Assembly (NCBI GenBank): GCA_947447975.1
Contig: CANFLU010000019.1
Location: forward strand, 1-52,301
DNA: 52,301 nucleotides
Direction of reading: 5' to 3'
Source: Comamonadaceae bacterium
GTDB taxonomy: Bacteria; Pseudomonadota; Gammaproteobacteria; Burkholderiales; Burkholderiaceae_C
A program made the position numbers and the translations under genes. Numbering within the stretch: the first letter of the stretch is position 1; the number at the start of each line of letters is the position of its first letter. Under the pieces are notes generated by a model. The model was given only the letters and a program-made list of their open reading frames with translations. It was not told the origin of the DNA and did no database searches. Positions 15,974-25,688 of the stretch are shown in pieces.

Positions 15974-17305
15974 CTAGGCAGCCCGACCCAGCATGGCACG
16001 CAGGTCCTGCCCATAGGCAGGCACCTTGACACATACATAGGTCGCAAACAGAGCGTTTACAAGGCCTGTCAGCAAAAACACATCAGGCACCGTCAAACCC
16101 GCACCCAGCAAGGCCCCGGCCAACAAGGCGCTGACCACCATAAACAGCGCATTGAGGATATTGTTGGCGGCGATGATGCGAGCCCGGTGCGTCACCTGGC
16201 TGCGCTGCTGGATGAGCGCATACATGGGCACGCTGAACAGGCCGGTAAACAGACTCATAAACATCAAGTCGGCCATGACGCGCCAATGGACGCTTTGGGC
16301 TACAAAGTCACTGACGCCCATCAAAGCCGATGGCGCCAGGGCGTGCGAGGAAAAATACAAGTCCACCGCAAACACACTCATGCCAGCCGCACCCAGCGGC
16401 ACCAGGCCCAGCCCCAGGCCCCCACCCTTGCGGCTCAGTCCTTCGCACAGCAGTGCTCCAGCGCCCACGCCCACCGAGAACACGATTAGCAAAAGTGAGG
16501 CGACTTGCTCATCGCCATGCAGCACGGTTTTGGCAAAGGAAGGAAACTGGCTGAGAAACACGGCGCCGAAAAACCACATCCAGCTAATGCCCAACATGGA
16601 ACGGAAGACCACCGGGTCTACCGCGGCCAAGCGCAAGTTGGCTGCGGTCTCGGTAAATGGGTTCCAATTCATAGGCGGCCCTTGGGTGCGCGCTGGCGTC
16701 GCCGGAATAAAACCTGCGGCAATGCGCCCTAGCACCGCAAAAAACACGCAAGCCGCCGCCGCTGCCGACTGCCCGATAGCAGGGATGGCCACCAAAATGC
16801 CGCCGACCATATTGCCCAGCAGGATGGCTACAAAAGTGCCCATCTCCACCATGCCGTTGCCGCCCACCAGTTCGCGCTCTTGCAATACTTCGGGTAAGTA
16901 TGCGAACTTGGCCGGGCCAAACAAGGTGGAATGACAACCCATCAAGAATGTGCAGGCCAACAATACAGCAGCCTGCTGGGCCACGAAGCCGTAAGCGGCC
17001 AGCAACATGATGGCGATTTCCAGGTTTTTCACCAGACGCATCAGGCGCGCTTTGTCCCAGCGGTCGGCAAGCTGCCCGCTGGTCGCAGAAAACAACACAT
17101 AGGGCAAGATAAACAAAGCACCAATCACCAGGCCCGCCAGCGAGGGCGGTAGCCAGTCCACCTGTAGCTGGTAGGTCACCATCACGGTAAACGCAAACTT
17201 AAACACATTGTCATTGCCCGCGCCGCTGAACTGCGTCCAGAAGAAGGGGGCAAAGCGGCGCTGCCCGAGCAGTGCAAATTGATTGGTCTTGGCCTCTGTG
17301 TCCAT
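15974..17305 (-). CDS. MFS transporter, LplT-like
   Basis: The 443-residue protein has about twelve membrane segments and the start FAPFFWTQFSGAGNDNVFKF, closely resembling lysophospholipid transporter LplT-type MFS proteins and the N-terminal transporter part of Aas fusions. GGAG six bases before ATG 17305 sets the start; a TTG at 17317 is possible. LplT moves lysophospholipids across the inner membrane for reacylation. No acyltransferase is adjacent, so this substrate is inference from similarity. Confidence 0.8.
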   Translation of the reverse strand: MDTEAKTNQFALLGQRRFAPFFWTQFSGAGNDNVFKFAFTVMVTYQLQVDWLPPSLAGLVIGALFILPYVLFSATSGQLADRWDKARLMRLVKNLEIAIMLLAAYGFVAQQAAVLLACTFLMGCHSTLFGPAKFAYLPEVLQERELVGGNGMVEMGTFVAILLGNMVGGILVAIPAIGQSAAAAACVFFAVLGRIAAGFIPATPARTQGPPMNWNPFTETAANLRLAAVDPVVFRSMLGISWMWFFGAVFLSQFPSFAKTVLHGDEQVASLLLIVFSVGVGAGALLCEGLSRKGGGLGLGLVPLGAAGMSVFAVDLYFSSHALAPSALMGVSDFVAQSVHWRVMADLMFMSLFTGLFSVPMYALIQQRSQVTHRARIIAANNILNALFMVVSALLAGALLGAGLTVPDVFLLTGLVNALFATYVCVKVPAYGQDLRAMLGRAA

Positions 17306-17397
17306 CGAAATCTCCAAGGTCTATTCAAGGTTGCCGAAATTAAGCGTCAACCCTATTCTGGCGCATACTACCTTGGCCCTAGGGACCCCAGCACAGG

Positions 17398-18477
17398 CTA
17401 CTTGCTAAGCTTGTGCACCTCCTGCGCTGCTTTTTGTGCCTCTAATGCCGCCTGGTGCGCTTCGTGTTCGGCGCGGTGCGCCATCAACACGTCGCGGTTT
17501 TTGATGGCATAGGCATCACCTTTTTTCGCTGCACGCGCGTAATAACTTAACGCTCGGGCCTCGTCTTCCTCGACACCCTGGCCGTGCTCGTACATAAAGC
17601 CTAGGTTGGACAAAGCGCCGGCATGGTCTTTTTCCGCGGCAAGGCGGTACCAGTCCATAGCCTGGTGGTAGTCTTGTTTGACGCCCCGGCCATTGCTGTA
17701 CATAAAGCCCATCTTGGTCTGCGCATCGGCATTGCCTTGGGACGCGGCGATTTTGAACCACCGCAGCGCCTCGTGGACATCCTCCTTCACACCCTGCCCA
17801 TGTTCATATAGCAAGCCCACATGCAATTGCGCGCTGGTGTGTCCCGCATCGGCCGCGCTGCGAAACCAATGCATGGCTTGCACAAAATCTTGCTTGATAT
17901 CGACACCGCGCTCATAAATCTGGCCGAGCCGGGTTTGGGCCTCTCCATGGCCCTGGGCCGCTGCTTGTTTGTACCATTCGGCCGCTTTGGCATAGTCGCG
18001 CTCCACGCCGTGGTGGTTTTCATACATCTGGCCAATCGCGAATTGCGCTTGCGCCAGGCCGTGGGCGGCGGCCATTTTGTAGCACTGCATGGCGGCCTGG
18101 AAGTCTTGCTTGGCGCCCCTTCCTTCCTCGCACAAGATGCCCAGCCGCCACTGCGCCTCGGCATTGCCATGGGTCGCCGCCTGTTTGTACCAATGAAGGG
18201 CCTGCACAAAGTCCTCGGAAGCGCCTTGGGCGTTTTCAAACATCAGGCCTAGGTTGAGCTGCGCACCGGCGTGTCCCTGGGCTGCGGCCAATTTGTAGAG
18301 CTTCATGGCCTCGGGGTAGTTTTTGGGCACGCCCCGCGCAAAGTGCATTAGCACCGCCATTTCATATTGGCCCTGCGATGCACCTTTGGCGGCCTCATCC
18401 CTGGAACGTATCACTTCAGCTTCAATGGCGGCAGCAATCTGCTCTTGCTGGCGCAGCAGGTCTTCCATTTTGCTCAT
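17398..18477 (-). CDS. Sel1-repeat (TPR-like) protein, eight repeats, no signal peptide
   Basis: The 359-residue protein opens with a charged coiled segment (EDLLRQQEQIAAAIEAEVI) and then has eight tandem 36-residue Sel1 repeats from about residue 35 to 325, each of the A-x-x-x-LG-x-MYE-x-G-x-GV-x-x-D-x-x-xA-x-x-WY-xxAA pattern. The C-terminus is an Ala/Glu/His-rich helix (HRAEHEAHQAALEAQKAAQE). Sel1 repeats are protein-interaction scaffolds. Unlike many bacterial members it has no export signal, so it is probably cytosolic. AAGGAAATTGCT precedes the ATG. Its partner is unknown. Confidence 0.85.
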   Translation of the reverse strand: MSKMEDLLRQQEQIAAAIEAEVIRSRDEAAKGASQGQYEMAVLMHFARGVPKNYPEAMKLYKLAAAQGHAGAQLNLGLMFENAQGASEDFVQALHWYKQAATHGNAEAQWRLGILCEEGRGAKQDFQAAMQCYKMAAAHGLAQAQFAIGQMYENHHGVERDYAKAAEWYKQAAAQGHGEAQTRLGQIYERGVDIKQDFVQAMHWFRSAADAGHTSAQLHVGLLYEHGQGVKEDVHEALRWFKIAASQGNADAQTKMGFMYSNGRGVKQDYHQAMDWYRLAAEKDHAGALSNLGFMYEHGQGVEEDEARALSYYARAAKKGDAYAIKNRDVLMAHRAEHEAHQAALEAQKAAQEVHKLSK

Positions 18478-18671
18478 AGCAATTTCCTTATTGAAGTCGT
18501 GGCAGTGCAGGCAATTGCTGCTTGGCCTTGTTCGGGCAAACCAAGGCGGCGCTCGCGCCGGGGGTCGGCCCCTTTAGGCCACACCGCATACCCACCGGGC
18601 GCATATTTCTCGCTTTAGGCCCTGATGTCAAGCGATAAGCCCTGGCAGGGGCCCCGCATACCCCAGAAAAC

Positions 18672-20459
18672 TCAGCGTTCTCCGGTCTGCAAGCGCCATA
18701 GCGCGGCATAAGCGCCGCCCTGGGCCAGCAGGGCATCGTGGGTACCGCTTTCCACAATGCGCCCGGCGTCCATCAAGTGGATGCAATGGGCTTGGCGCAC
18801 CGTGGACAGGCGGTGGGCAATGACGATGGTGGTGCGACCCTGGCTGACCACCTCCAGCGAGCGCTGGATGGCCGCCTCGGTTTCGTTGTCCACCGCGCTG
18901 GTGGCTTCGTCCAACACCAAAATAGGGGGGTCTTTCAAAATCGCGCGCGCCAAGGCCAGGCGCTGGCGCTGGCCACCGGAGAGTTTTTGCCCACGCTCGC
19001 CTAGCCGAGTGGCAAAACCCAGGGGCAGTTTTTCGATGAATTCAGTAGCCTCGGCGGCGCTCGCTGCCGCTGCGATAGCCTCGTCGCTGACCGCCGCGCG
19101 GTCTTGCTCCCCGTAGGCGATGTTGTCGGCCACGCTGGCATCACTCAAAAAAGCGTCTTGCGCGACATAGCCAATAGCGCGGCGCAGGTCTTGCAAATTC
19201 AGCGCATCAATGGGTTCGCCATCGAGCAGGATACGCCCTTGCTGCGGCGTGTAAAAGCGAAGCAGCAGCTTGACTAGGGTTGATTTACCCGAGCCAGTAG
19301 AGCCCACAAAGGCCACTGTTTGGCCCGCCGGTATGGTCAGGCTGATGTGGTGCAGTGTGGGCGTATCGCCCGCACTGGCATAGGAAAACTGAAGATTTTC
19401 AAAGCGGATCCCGCCGGTGACGGTCTCTTTGGCAAAGTGCTTGCCCTCATAAGCGATGCTGATCGGCGTTTCCAGCAAACCCATGGCGCGTTCGATGGCG
19501 GCCATAGAGCGTTGGTACATATCGGCCACTTCGGCCAGGCCGGTCATAGGCCAGAGCAGGCGCTGGGTCAAAAACACCAGCACTGAAAACGCGCCGACCG
19601 CCAATTGACCGTGCAAGGACAGCCAGCCGCCATACAACAGCGTGGCCGTAAAGCCCGCCAAAATTGCCATGCGAATCACCGGGGTGATCGCAGCGCTGAT
19701 GCGGATGGCGGCCGCATTGGTCTGGCGGTAGCGGTTGCTGGCCTCCTCGATGTGACTGGCCTCAAAACTCTCGGTCGCAAAGGCTTTGATCGTGGCCAGC
19801 CCCAGCAAATTGTTATTGAGCCGCGCGCCCACATCGCCCGCCGCCTCGCGCACCTTGGTGTAGCGCGGCGCCAACCGATTTTGAAACCAGAAGGCACCGA
19901 GCAAAATCATAGGCACGGGTAGCAAGGCAATCAGTGCGATATCTGATTGCAACGCAAAGAACACCGCGCTGACCATCAGCGAGGAGAAAAACACCTGAAT
20001 GATTTGGTTGGCGCCGCCATTTAAGAAGCGCTCCATCTGGTTGATGTCGTCGTTCAAAATCGCCATCAAATTGCCGGTGCGCTGGTTTTCGAAATAGGCC
20101 ATGTCCAGGCGCTGCACATGGCGGTAGGTGTCCAGCCGCATATCGTGTTGCAGGTTTTGCGCCAACTGTCGCCACTTCACCTCGTACAAATACTGGAACA
20201 AAGACTCGCCGCCCCACACCAGCACATTAAAGAGGCCGAGCGCCAGCAATTGTTCCCAGGTATTCGTGATGCCAATGCTGCCCAGCACATGGCGCGCCAG
20301 AAAACTCTCCTCCCCTTTGACCACCACATCCACGGCAGCGCCGATCAGCACCTCGGGCAAGATGTCAAAAAATTTATTCAATACCGAATACAGCGCCGCC
20401 AATTTGAAATCGCGCCTATAGGCGCTGGCGTAGCGCAGGAGTTTGCTTAAAGGGTGCAT
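18672..20459 (-). CDS. ABC exporter, fused membrane and ATPase domains
   Basis: At 595 residues this is a half-transporter with an N-terminal six-helix type 1 exporter domain (to about residue 320) and a C-terminal ATPase. Walker A is GSTGSGKSTL, the signature LSGGQRQRLALARAI, Walker B ILVLDEATSAVD, and the H-loop IAHRLSTV. It acts as a homodimer in the inner membrane. The family includes MsbA-like and multidrug exporters; the cargo is unknown. It starts 12 bp after a MarR regulator gene, so the two form an operon and the exporter is probably induced by a ligand of that regulator. Confidence 0.87.
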   Translation of the reverse strand: MHPLSKLLRYASAYRRDFKLAALYSVLNKFFDILPEVLIGAAVDVVVKGEESFLARHVLGSIGITNTWEQLLALGLFNVLVWGGESLFQYLYEVKWRQLAQNLQHDMRLDTYRHVQRLDMAYFENQRTGNLMAILNDDINQMERFLNGGANQIIQVFFSSLMVSAVFFALQSDIALIALLPVPMILLGAFWFQNRLAPRYTKVREAAGDVGARLNNNLLGLATIKAFATESFEASHIEEASNRYRQTNAAAIRISAAITPVIRMAILAGFTATLLYGGWLSLHGQLAVGAFSVLVFLTQRLLWPMTGLAEVADMYQRSMAAIERAMGLLETPISIAYEGKHFAKETVTGGIRFENLQFSYASAGDTPTLHHISLTIPAGQTVAFVGSTGSGKSTLVKLLLRFYTPQQGRILLDGEPIDALNLQDLRRAIGYVAQDAFLSDASVADNIAYGEQDRAAVSDEAIAAAASAAEATEFIEKLPLGFATRLGERGQKLSGGQRQRLALARAILKDPPILVLDEATSAVDNETEAAIQRSLEVVSQGRTTIVIAHRLSTVRQAHCIHLMDAGRIVESGTHDALLAQGGAYAALWRLQTGER

Positions 20460-20471
20460 GGAGGATTGACT

Positions 20472-20960
20472 TTACTGGCTAGCTTCGTGTGGGGGAAGGT
20501 CGGGTGCAATGACGCGCCGCATCACCAGCTCCCATGCTACCCGCGCCTCTGGGCCTGCCGCATCAAATGCTTGGCGCAATTGCGCCATTTGGGTGCCGCT
20601 AAGCTGCGCCTCCAACTTGGATCCGCTGCGGCTTAGCGAAAGGTGGCGCACGCGTCCGTCGTGTTGGGCTGGTACTGCGCTGATCAATTGCATGGCCAGG
20701 AGTTGACGCAGCGGCGCGTTGAGCGCCTGCTTGCTCACTTGCAATGTGGCGAGCAAGGCGTTAACCGTGGTGCCGGGATGACGGCCTACGAAATAAAGAA
20801 TCCGGTGGTGCACACGCCCCAGGCCGCGTTTTTCTAATATCTTGTCTGGCCGCTCGGTGAAGCTGCGGTAGGCGTAATACAAATACTCAATGGCCTGTCG
20901 CAATTGCGCTTCGCTGGGCGACGATGCGCCAGAGTCCTTGGAAGAATTTGGGTCAAGCAT
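20472..20960 (-). CDS. MarR-family transcriptional regulator
   Basis: This 162-residue protein has a winged helix: LGRVHHRILYFVGRHPGTTV, then LLATLQVSKQALNAPLRQLL as recognition region and HDGRVRHLSLSRSG as the wing. MarR proteins are dimeric repressors released by small ligands. It precedes the ABC exporter on the same strand and is divergent from the aminotransferase gene. One of two matching 15-bp palindromes overlaps its own start codon, which fits autorepression. Confidence 0.85.
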   Translation of the reverse strand: MLDPNSSKDSGASSPSEAQLRQAIEYLYYAYRSFTERPDKILEKRGLGRVHHRILYFVGRHPGTTVNALLATLQVSKQALNAPLRQLLAMQLISAVPAQHDGRVRHLSLSRSGSKLEAQLSGTQMAQLRQAFDAAGPEARVAWELVMRRVIAPDLPPHEASQ

Positions 20961-21023
20961 ATTGACATGATAAACGCAAAAGATTTATGCTACATAGGTC
21001 AATATTATTGACTTATAAGGAGG
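20952..21023. promoter_or_regulatory. Divergent control region: two GTCAA-N5-TTGAC operators and a sigma70 promoter
   Basis: Two 15-bp dyads share the same half-sites: 20952-20966 (overlapping the marR start) and 20998-21012 (perfect palindrome GTCAATATTATTGAC). For the rightward aminotransferase, TTGACA (20962-20967) and TATGCT (20986-20991) are 18 bp apart, and TAAGGAGG (21016-21023) is its ribosome binding site. Operator 1 covers the -35 box and operator 2 lies just past the -10, so a bound MarR would block rightward transcription. Operator assignment is inference. Confidence 0.65.
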
Positions 21024-21028
21024 ATTTC

Positions 21029-22189
21029 ATGACCAACCGAACCAAAGCGCGCCTGTCACAGCGCATCGCCGATTTGCATGCTTCACCCATACGCGAAATT
21101 CTGAGCGTGCTGAACCAGCCAGGCATGGTGTCTTTTGCTGGCGGGCTTCCATCGCCAGAGAGCTTCCCGCCCTGCGACCTGAGCGCCGTGCCCGCGGAGT
21201 TTTTGCAATACGGGGCTAGCGAGGGTGAGCTGGCCTTGCGCTCGCAAATCGCGTCTGATATGCACGATATCGGCCTGCCTTGTGAGCCATCGCAGGTACT
21301 GGTGCTCAGCGGATCGCAACAAGGTATTGATTTGGTAGCCAAACTATTTATCGATCCTGGCAGCCTGGTCGCGCTGGAGCATGCCACCTACTTGGCAGCA
21401 TTGCAAGTATTCCGTTTTTTTGGGGCACGATTTAGTCGATTGCAGGCCTTGCTGGAGGCGCAGGACGACGCCATGCAAGTGCCCAAACTGACCTACGTCA
21501 TTCCCACCTTCCAAAACCCCAGCGGCTATTGCATGACGGCAGCAGAGCGCGATGCACTCGCGCAGGCTTGTGATCGCACCGGCACGGTGCTGTTCGAGGA
21601 TGATCCCTACCGCGATTTTGTTTATGAACCTTGTGAGCGAAACCCCGTGTGCGCCAGACTAGACCGCGCATCTTGGGTCTACCAGGGCTCTTTTTCCAAA
21701 ACACTGGCGCCTGGAATGCGCCTGGGCTTTCTGGTCGCATCCCCAGACTTGATGCCCTACCTGGTGCGGCTTAAGCAAGCCGCCGATCTGCATTCCAACC
21801 GCATCAGCCAGTGGTGGGTACTCCAGCAATTGCAAGATCCTGCCCGCCACGCTCGCACGCAAGCGCTGGCGCAAAACTACCGCGTGAAACGCGATAATTT
21901 TTCATCCTATCTAGACCACTATTTCAAAGACTTGGCTAGCTGGCATGTACCGCAAGGCGGCTTATTTTTTTGGTTAAAGCTAAAGCAAACCTTGGACACG
22001 CGCAAGCTCTTGCCTTTAGCCTTGGAACAGCAGCTTGCGTTCATGCCCGGCGAAGCGTTTATGCCAGAGCCGACCGCAGGCACGGGCCAAATTCGCCTCA
22101 ATTTCAGCCACGCCACGGCAGACCAAACCGAGGCCGGTTTGGCCCGGCTAGCCGAGGTGTTTCGTCGCGCCTTACAAGCCTGTGCCTAA
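21029..22189 (+). CDS. PLP-dependent aminotransferase (fold type I, 2-aminoadipate/MocR-like class)
   Basis: ATG 21029 follows TAAGGAGG closely and gives 386 residues. The fold type I aminotransferase core has SFAGGLPSPESFP near the start, YVIPTFQNPSGYCMT, DDPYRDF, the PLP-lysine motif GSFSKTLAPGMRLGF and a late IRLNFSHA with the carboxylate-binding Arg. Family members transfer amino groups from 2-aminoadipate, aromatic or branched amino acids. There is no GntR DNA-binding domain. It is divergent from marR and the ABC exporter and likely shares their control, hinting that its substrate or product is the exporter's cargo. Confidence 0.85.
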   Translation: MTNRTKARLSQRIADLHASPIREILSVLNQPGMVSFAGGLPSPESFPPCDLSAVPAEFLQYGASEGELALRSQIASDMHDIGLPCEPSQVLVLSGSQQGIDLVAKLFIDPGSLVALEHATYLAALQVFRFFGARFSRLQALLEAQDDAMQVPKLTYVIPTFQNPSGYCMTAAERDALAQACDRTGTVLFEDDPYRDFVYEPCERNPVCARLDRASWVYQGSFSKTLAPGMRLGFLVASPDLMPYLVRLKQAADLHSNRISQWWVLQQLQDPARHARTQALAQNYRVKRDNFSSYLDHYFKDLASWHVPQGGLFFWLKLKQTLDTRKLLPLALEQQLAFMPGEAFMPEPTAGTGQIRLNFSHATADQTEAGLARLAEVFRRALQACA

Positions 22190-22220
22190 TTCAAATCGCC
22201 CAGACAGATTCACCCCCCCC

Positions 22221-22754
22221 TTAAGCCCGCAACTTCGCAGCCACCTGCGCCACGCGAGCGCCGTAGGCCAAGGCAGTATCCAAATCACCGGGGTGCATCG
22301 CATCGGCCGGTGTGGTGTTGCTGGCGTGCGCCATCATGCCGATACTGGAGCCCAGGCGGTTGATGGTCTCGTTGCCCATCATGCCCAACCCTACCCAGAC
22401 CATACCGTGTTGCATCGCCAGCGTCAGCATGCTTTGCAAGGTAGAGAGCTTGTCGCCGCTGGGGTAACCCGAGCAGGTGAAGCCACCGGCCACTTTGTCT
22501 TTCCAGGCACTGGCAAACCAGCGTTTGGAGGAGGCATCGGCAAATTTTTTGAACTGCCAGGACACCGAGCCCATGTAAGTGGGTGAGCCCAGGATGATGG
22601 CATCTGCCGCATCTAGTGCAGCCCAATCGGCTTCGCTGATCGTACCCTCTGCGCTTATGGCCATGAGTTGCGCATCCGCGCCATCGGCCACGCGCTGGGC
22701 CAGGCGTTGGGTATGGCCGTAGCCTGAGTGGTAAATCACAACGGTCGATGTCAT
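22221..22754 (-). CDS. Flavodoxin-family NAD(P)H-dependent FMN reductase
   Basis: The 177-residue protein starts MTSTVVIYHSGYGHTQRLAQ, the FMN phosphate-binding loop of flavodoxin-like reductases, and continues with ILGSPTYMGSVSWQFKKF and a CSGYPSGDK segment. WrbA-like relatives reduce quinones with NAD(P)H. GGGAGC seven bases before ATG 22754 supports this start over the one at 22769. It is just downstream of a pirin gene on the same strand, and both are linked to redox protection in other bacteria. Confidence 0.83.
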   Translation of the reverse strand: MTSTVVIYHSGYGHTQRLAQRVADGADAQLMAISAEGTISEADWAALDAADAIILGSPTYMGSVSWQFKKFADASSKRWFASAWKDKVAGGFTCSGYPSGDKLSTLQSMLTLAMQHGMVWVGLGMMGNETINRLGSSIGMMAHASNTTPADAMHPGDLDTALAYGARVAQVAAKLRA

Positions 22755-22847
22755 CGTAAATGCTCCCAAAAATTAACGGTTCATACGCCCGGACCACGGT
22801 CGGCCGACTGGCCACGCAGTAGCCATGGCCGGGGCACCCATGGTGCT

Positions 22848-23549
22848 TCAAGCCGCCAGGTCAAACACCAATACTTCAGCCGCCTGCGCATGGGCTACCA
22901 CCAGGCGACTTTCACCCTGCATGAGCAAGGCGTCGCCCTGCTCCATGGTTTGCCCATTCACCGATAAGGCTCCACGCAGAACTTGCACATAGGCTTTGCG
23001 TGCAGGGTCTATGTCCAACGTGGCAGTTTGGCCGCCGTCAAAACATCCGGCGTACATGCGCGCATCGGCATGGATGTGCACCGCGCCCTGCGACCCACCA
23101 GGGGCGGCCACTAAACGCAGCACGCCATCTTTTTCAGACGCAGCAAATGTTTTTTGCTCGTACGATGGCGGGACGCCACGCACATCGGGCTCTATCCATA
23201 TTTGCAAGAAATGCGTAGTGGCGTTGGGGGCGTGGTTGAACTCGCTGTGCTGAACGCCAGTGCCCGCGCTCATGCGCTGCACATCGCCGGGCGGAATGCC
23301 TTTGACATTGCCCATGCTGTCTTTGTGCGCCAAATTGCCTTCTAGCACGTAGCTGATGATTTCCATATCGCGGTGGCCATGGGTGCCGAAACCGGTACCG
23401 GCCGCAATACGGTCTTCGTTGACCACCCGTAAATTGCCCCAACCCATGAATTGCGGATCGTAATAGCCCGCAAAGGAAAAACTGTGGAAAGATTTGAGCC
23501 AGCCATGGTCGGCGTAGCCCCGGTCAGAAGATTTGCGTAAATAGATCAT
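22848..23549 (-). CDS. Pirin family protein (bicupin, YhhW type)
   Basis: This 233-residue bicupin has the metal-binding His/Glu set of pirin: FGTHGHRDMEIISYVLEG in the N-terminal cupin and TGVQHSEFNHA slightly later. The N-terminus MIYLRKSSDRGYADHGWLKS is typical. E. coli YhhW and human pirin show quercetin 2,3-dioxygenase activity, but the physiological role is uncertain. It is upstream of the flavodoxin gene and divergent from a FAD-dependent oxidoreductase. Confidence 0.9.
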   Translation of the reverse strand: MIYLRKSSDRGYADHGWLKSFHSFSFAGYYDPQFMGWGNLRVVNEDRIAAGTGFGTHGHRDMEIISYVLEGNLAHKDSMGNVKGIPPGDVQRMSAGTGVQHSEFNHAPNATTHFLQIWIEPDVRGVPPSYEQKTFAASEKDGVLRLVAAPGGSQGAVHIHADARMYAGCFDGGQTATLDIDPARKAYVQVLRGALSVNGQTMEQGDALLMQGESRLVVAHAQAAEVLVFDLAA

Positions 23550-23682
23550 GGCCGCATCCTAGCGAAAATAAGTGGCGCTTTGCGCCACGGCCAGTGCGCA
23601 CGGCCGATCGCATCGCCGGCGGGTGTACAGTAGGCCGCATGCCGACAGCGGCGACACCTAAAAACGCCAAGGAGAACCACGC

Positions 23683-24732
23683 ATGCACAGGCCCAAAAAC
23701 ATTGCCATCGTCGGCGCTGGACTGGCCGCCATCAGTTGCGCACGCACGCTGGTGCAAGCCGGACACCGGGTTACTCTGTTTGAAAAGAGCAAAGGCGTGG
23801 GCGGACGCATGTCAACGCGGCGCAGCCCCTTTGGCACCTTTGACCACGGCGCCCAGTACTTCACCGTGCGCGACCCGCGCTTTGCCCTGGCCTTGGAAAC
23901 CGCCCCCGGCGTATGCCGCCCTTGGAGTGTGACCATGGTGCAGGTGCTGGACCAACATGGCCGCGTCGCCGCCGCCGGCCTGCCCGCCCGGGAGCCGCAT
24001 TGGGTGCCGGGACCGGGCATGCGCGATCTAGCCGTCGCCTGGGCCGCGCCGATTGCCGAGCGCATCCACCTAGAAACCTGCGTCATGGCCATTGAAACCG
24101 ACGCGCTGCACAAAGGCCAATGGCAATTGCGCACCCGGGGCAGCGACGACAGCAGCGGGGTACATGGCGGCTTTGACCATGTGCTGCTAGCCATCCCGCA
24201 CCCGCAGGCAGCGGCCTTGCTGCGCACCCTGCCCGCCAAGACCCATGGCACGGCAGCCCTGCTGCAATCGCTCGAGGGCGTCACCGTACAGCCTTGCTGG
24301 ACGCTGATGCTGGCCTTTCCGCAGGCGGTACAACCGGGCCTGACGACGCTGGGGCCGCAATGGAACGCAGCGCGCAGCACCCACCACCGTATTGCCTGGC
24401 TGACACGCGAATCGAGCAAGCCCGGGCGCGGCATCGTGGAGCGCTGGACGGTGCAGGCCAGTGCCGCCTGGTCGCAAGAACATATCCACGACGACGTAGC
24501 GCGCGCGGAAGGCAAACTACTCAAAGCCTTTGCCGAAGTGACCGGCATCCGCGCCCAACCGGCTTATGTGGAAGCGCACCGCTGGTTGTATGCCAAAACC
24601 GACCAGGCCTTAGGCCAGAGCCATGTGTGGGATGCCAAGTCCGGCATCGGCTTGTGCGGCGACTGGTGCCTGGGCCACCGGGTGGAGAACGCATTCGTAT
24701 CGGGCTTGGAACTGGCGCTTGCAGTCGGCTGA
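23683..24732 (+). CDS. FAD-dependent oxidoreductase, renalase-like
   Basis: The dinucleotide-binding motif [17 protein letters not shown] is followed by [15 protein letters not shown] and [12 protein letters not shown], the signature of bacterial renalase-like amine oxidase family proteins; the C-terminal FAD contact is [11 protein letters not shown]. Renalases oxidise aberrant dihydro forms of NAD(P)H. The ATG is preceded by AAGGAG. The gene ends inside the 5' end of gluQ, with a 14-bp overlap, so the two are translationally linked. Confidence 0.82.
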   Translation: MHRPKNIAIVGAGLAAISCARTLVQAGHRVTLFEKSKGVGGRMSTRRSPFGTFDHGAQYFTVRDPRFALALETAPGVCRPWSVTMVQVLDQHGRVAAAGLPAREPHWVPGPGMRDLAVAWAAPIAERIHLETCVMAIETDALHKGQWQLRTRGSDDSSGVHGGFDHVLLAIPHPQAAALLRTLPAKTHGTAALLQSLEGVTVQPCWTLMLAFPQAVQPGLTTLGPQWNAARSTHHRIAWLTRESSKPGRGIVERWTVQASAAWSQEHIHDDVARAEGKLLKAFAEVTGIRAQPAYVEAHRWLYAKTDQALGQSHVWDAKSGIGLCGDWCLGHRVENAFVSGLELALAVG

Positions 24733-25630
24733 CACATTTACGCACTACCGGGGCCGCTTTGCGCCCTCACCTACCGGCCCGCTGCACGCGGGCTCGCTGG
24801 TCGCCGCCCTGGCCAGTTGGCTGGACGCGCGTGCGCACCGGGGCCAATGGCTGGTGCGTATCGAAGACGTCGACACCCCGCGCACCGTGCCCGGCGCTGA
24901 CCGCTTGATACTCTCGCAACTGGCCGCCTGTGGCCTGCATGCAGACGCGCCACCGGTATGGCAAAGCGCACGCACTGGCCTGTACCGCGCCGCCTTGGAC
25001 CGCTTGGTAGCACGCGCGCTGGCCTACCCCTGTGGCTGTTCGCGCAAAGACATAGAAAACGCCACCCACGCCGATACGCCACGCGCGCGCCACGTCGAAC
25101 TGCGCTACCCCGGAACCTGCCAACATGGCTTAAAGGGCAAAGCCCCGCGTGCCTGGCGCTTGCGCACTGAAGGCGCCGCTATGGCCTGGCAAGACCGCGC
25201 AGCGGGACCACAGGCGCAGGACGTAGAGAGCGTAGTGGGCGACTTCGTGCTGCTGCGTGCCGATGGCTGCTTTGCCTACCAACTGGCCGTGGTGGTGGAC
25301 GACGCAGACCAGGGCATCAGCCATATCGTGCGCGGCGCGGATCTGCTGGACAACACGGCCCGGCAAATCCGGCTGCAACAATGCCTGCAACTGCCAAGGC
25401 CGCAGTACCTGCATACCCCCTTGGTGCTGGGCGCCCATGGTGAAAAACTGTCCAAACAAAACGGCGCGCAAGCGATTGATACCACCCAAGCGCTGCAGGC
25501 TTTGAACCTGGCCGCTGCTGCTTTGGGCCTGCCCGCCCAATCGGGTCCGGTGGACCAGGCTCTGATTGCTTGGACCGCCGCTTGGGCGTCGGCCTGGGCC
25601 AGGCCGGGAGCGCACCTCAGCGCCACCTAA
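24719..25630 (+). CDS. gluQ: Glutamyl-Q tRNA(Asp) synthetase
   Basis: A truncated GluRS paralogue that attaches glutamate to queuosine-34 of tRNA(Asp). [16 protein letters not shown] holds the HIGH box, and KLSKQNG stands in place of KMSKS. A zinc site is seen as CGC near residue 103 with a YPGTC pair about 25 residues later. The anticodon-binding domain is absent, as expected. No ATG is available; TTG 24719, overlapping the upstream stop at 24730-24732, is the best start and gives 303 residues. The open frame runs back to 24623. Confidence 0.87.
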   Translation: MQSADTFTHYRGRFAPSPTGPLHAGSLVAALASWLDARAHRGQWLVRIEDVDTPRTVPGADRLILSQLAACGLHADAPPVWQSARTGLYRAALDRLVARALAYPCGCSRKDIENATHADTPRARHVELRYPGTCQHGLKGKAPRAWRLRTEGAAMAWQDRAAGPQAQDVESVVGDFVLLRADGCFAYQLAVVVDDADQGISHIVRGADLLDNTARQIRLQQCLQLPRPQYLHTPLVLGAHGEKLSKQNGAQAIDTTQALQALNLAAAALGLPAQSGPVDQALIAWTAAWASAWARPGAHLSAT

Positions 25631-25688
25631 AATTGCGCGCTTTGGGCCCTTCACCGGCACGCCTGAGCGCCCCGCGCACCACCCACCC

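Noticed and set aside
23658..24548. 296-codon minus-strand open frame
   Set aside because: It is antisense to the renalase-like gene, which has a complete FAD motif and ribosome binding site.
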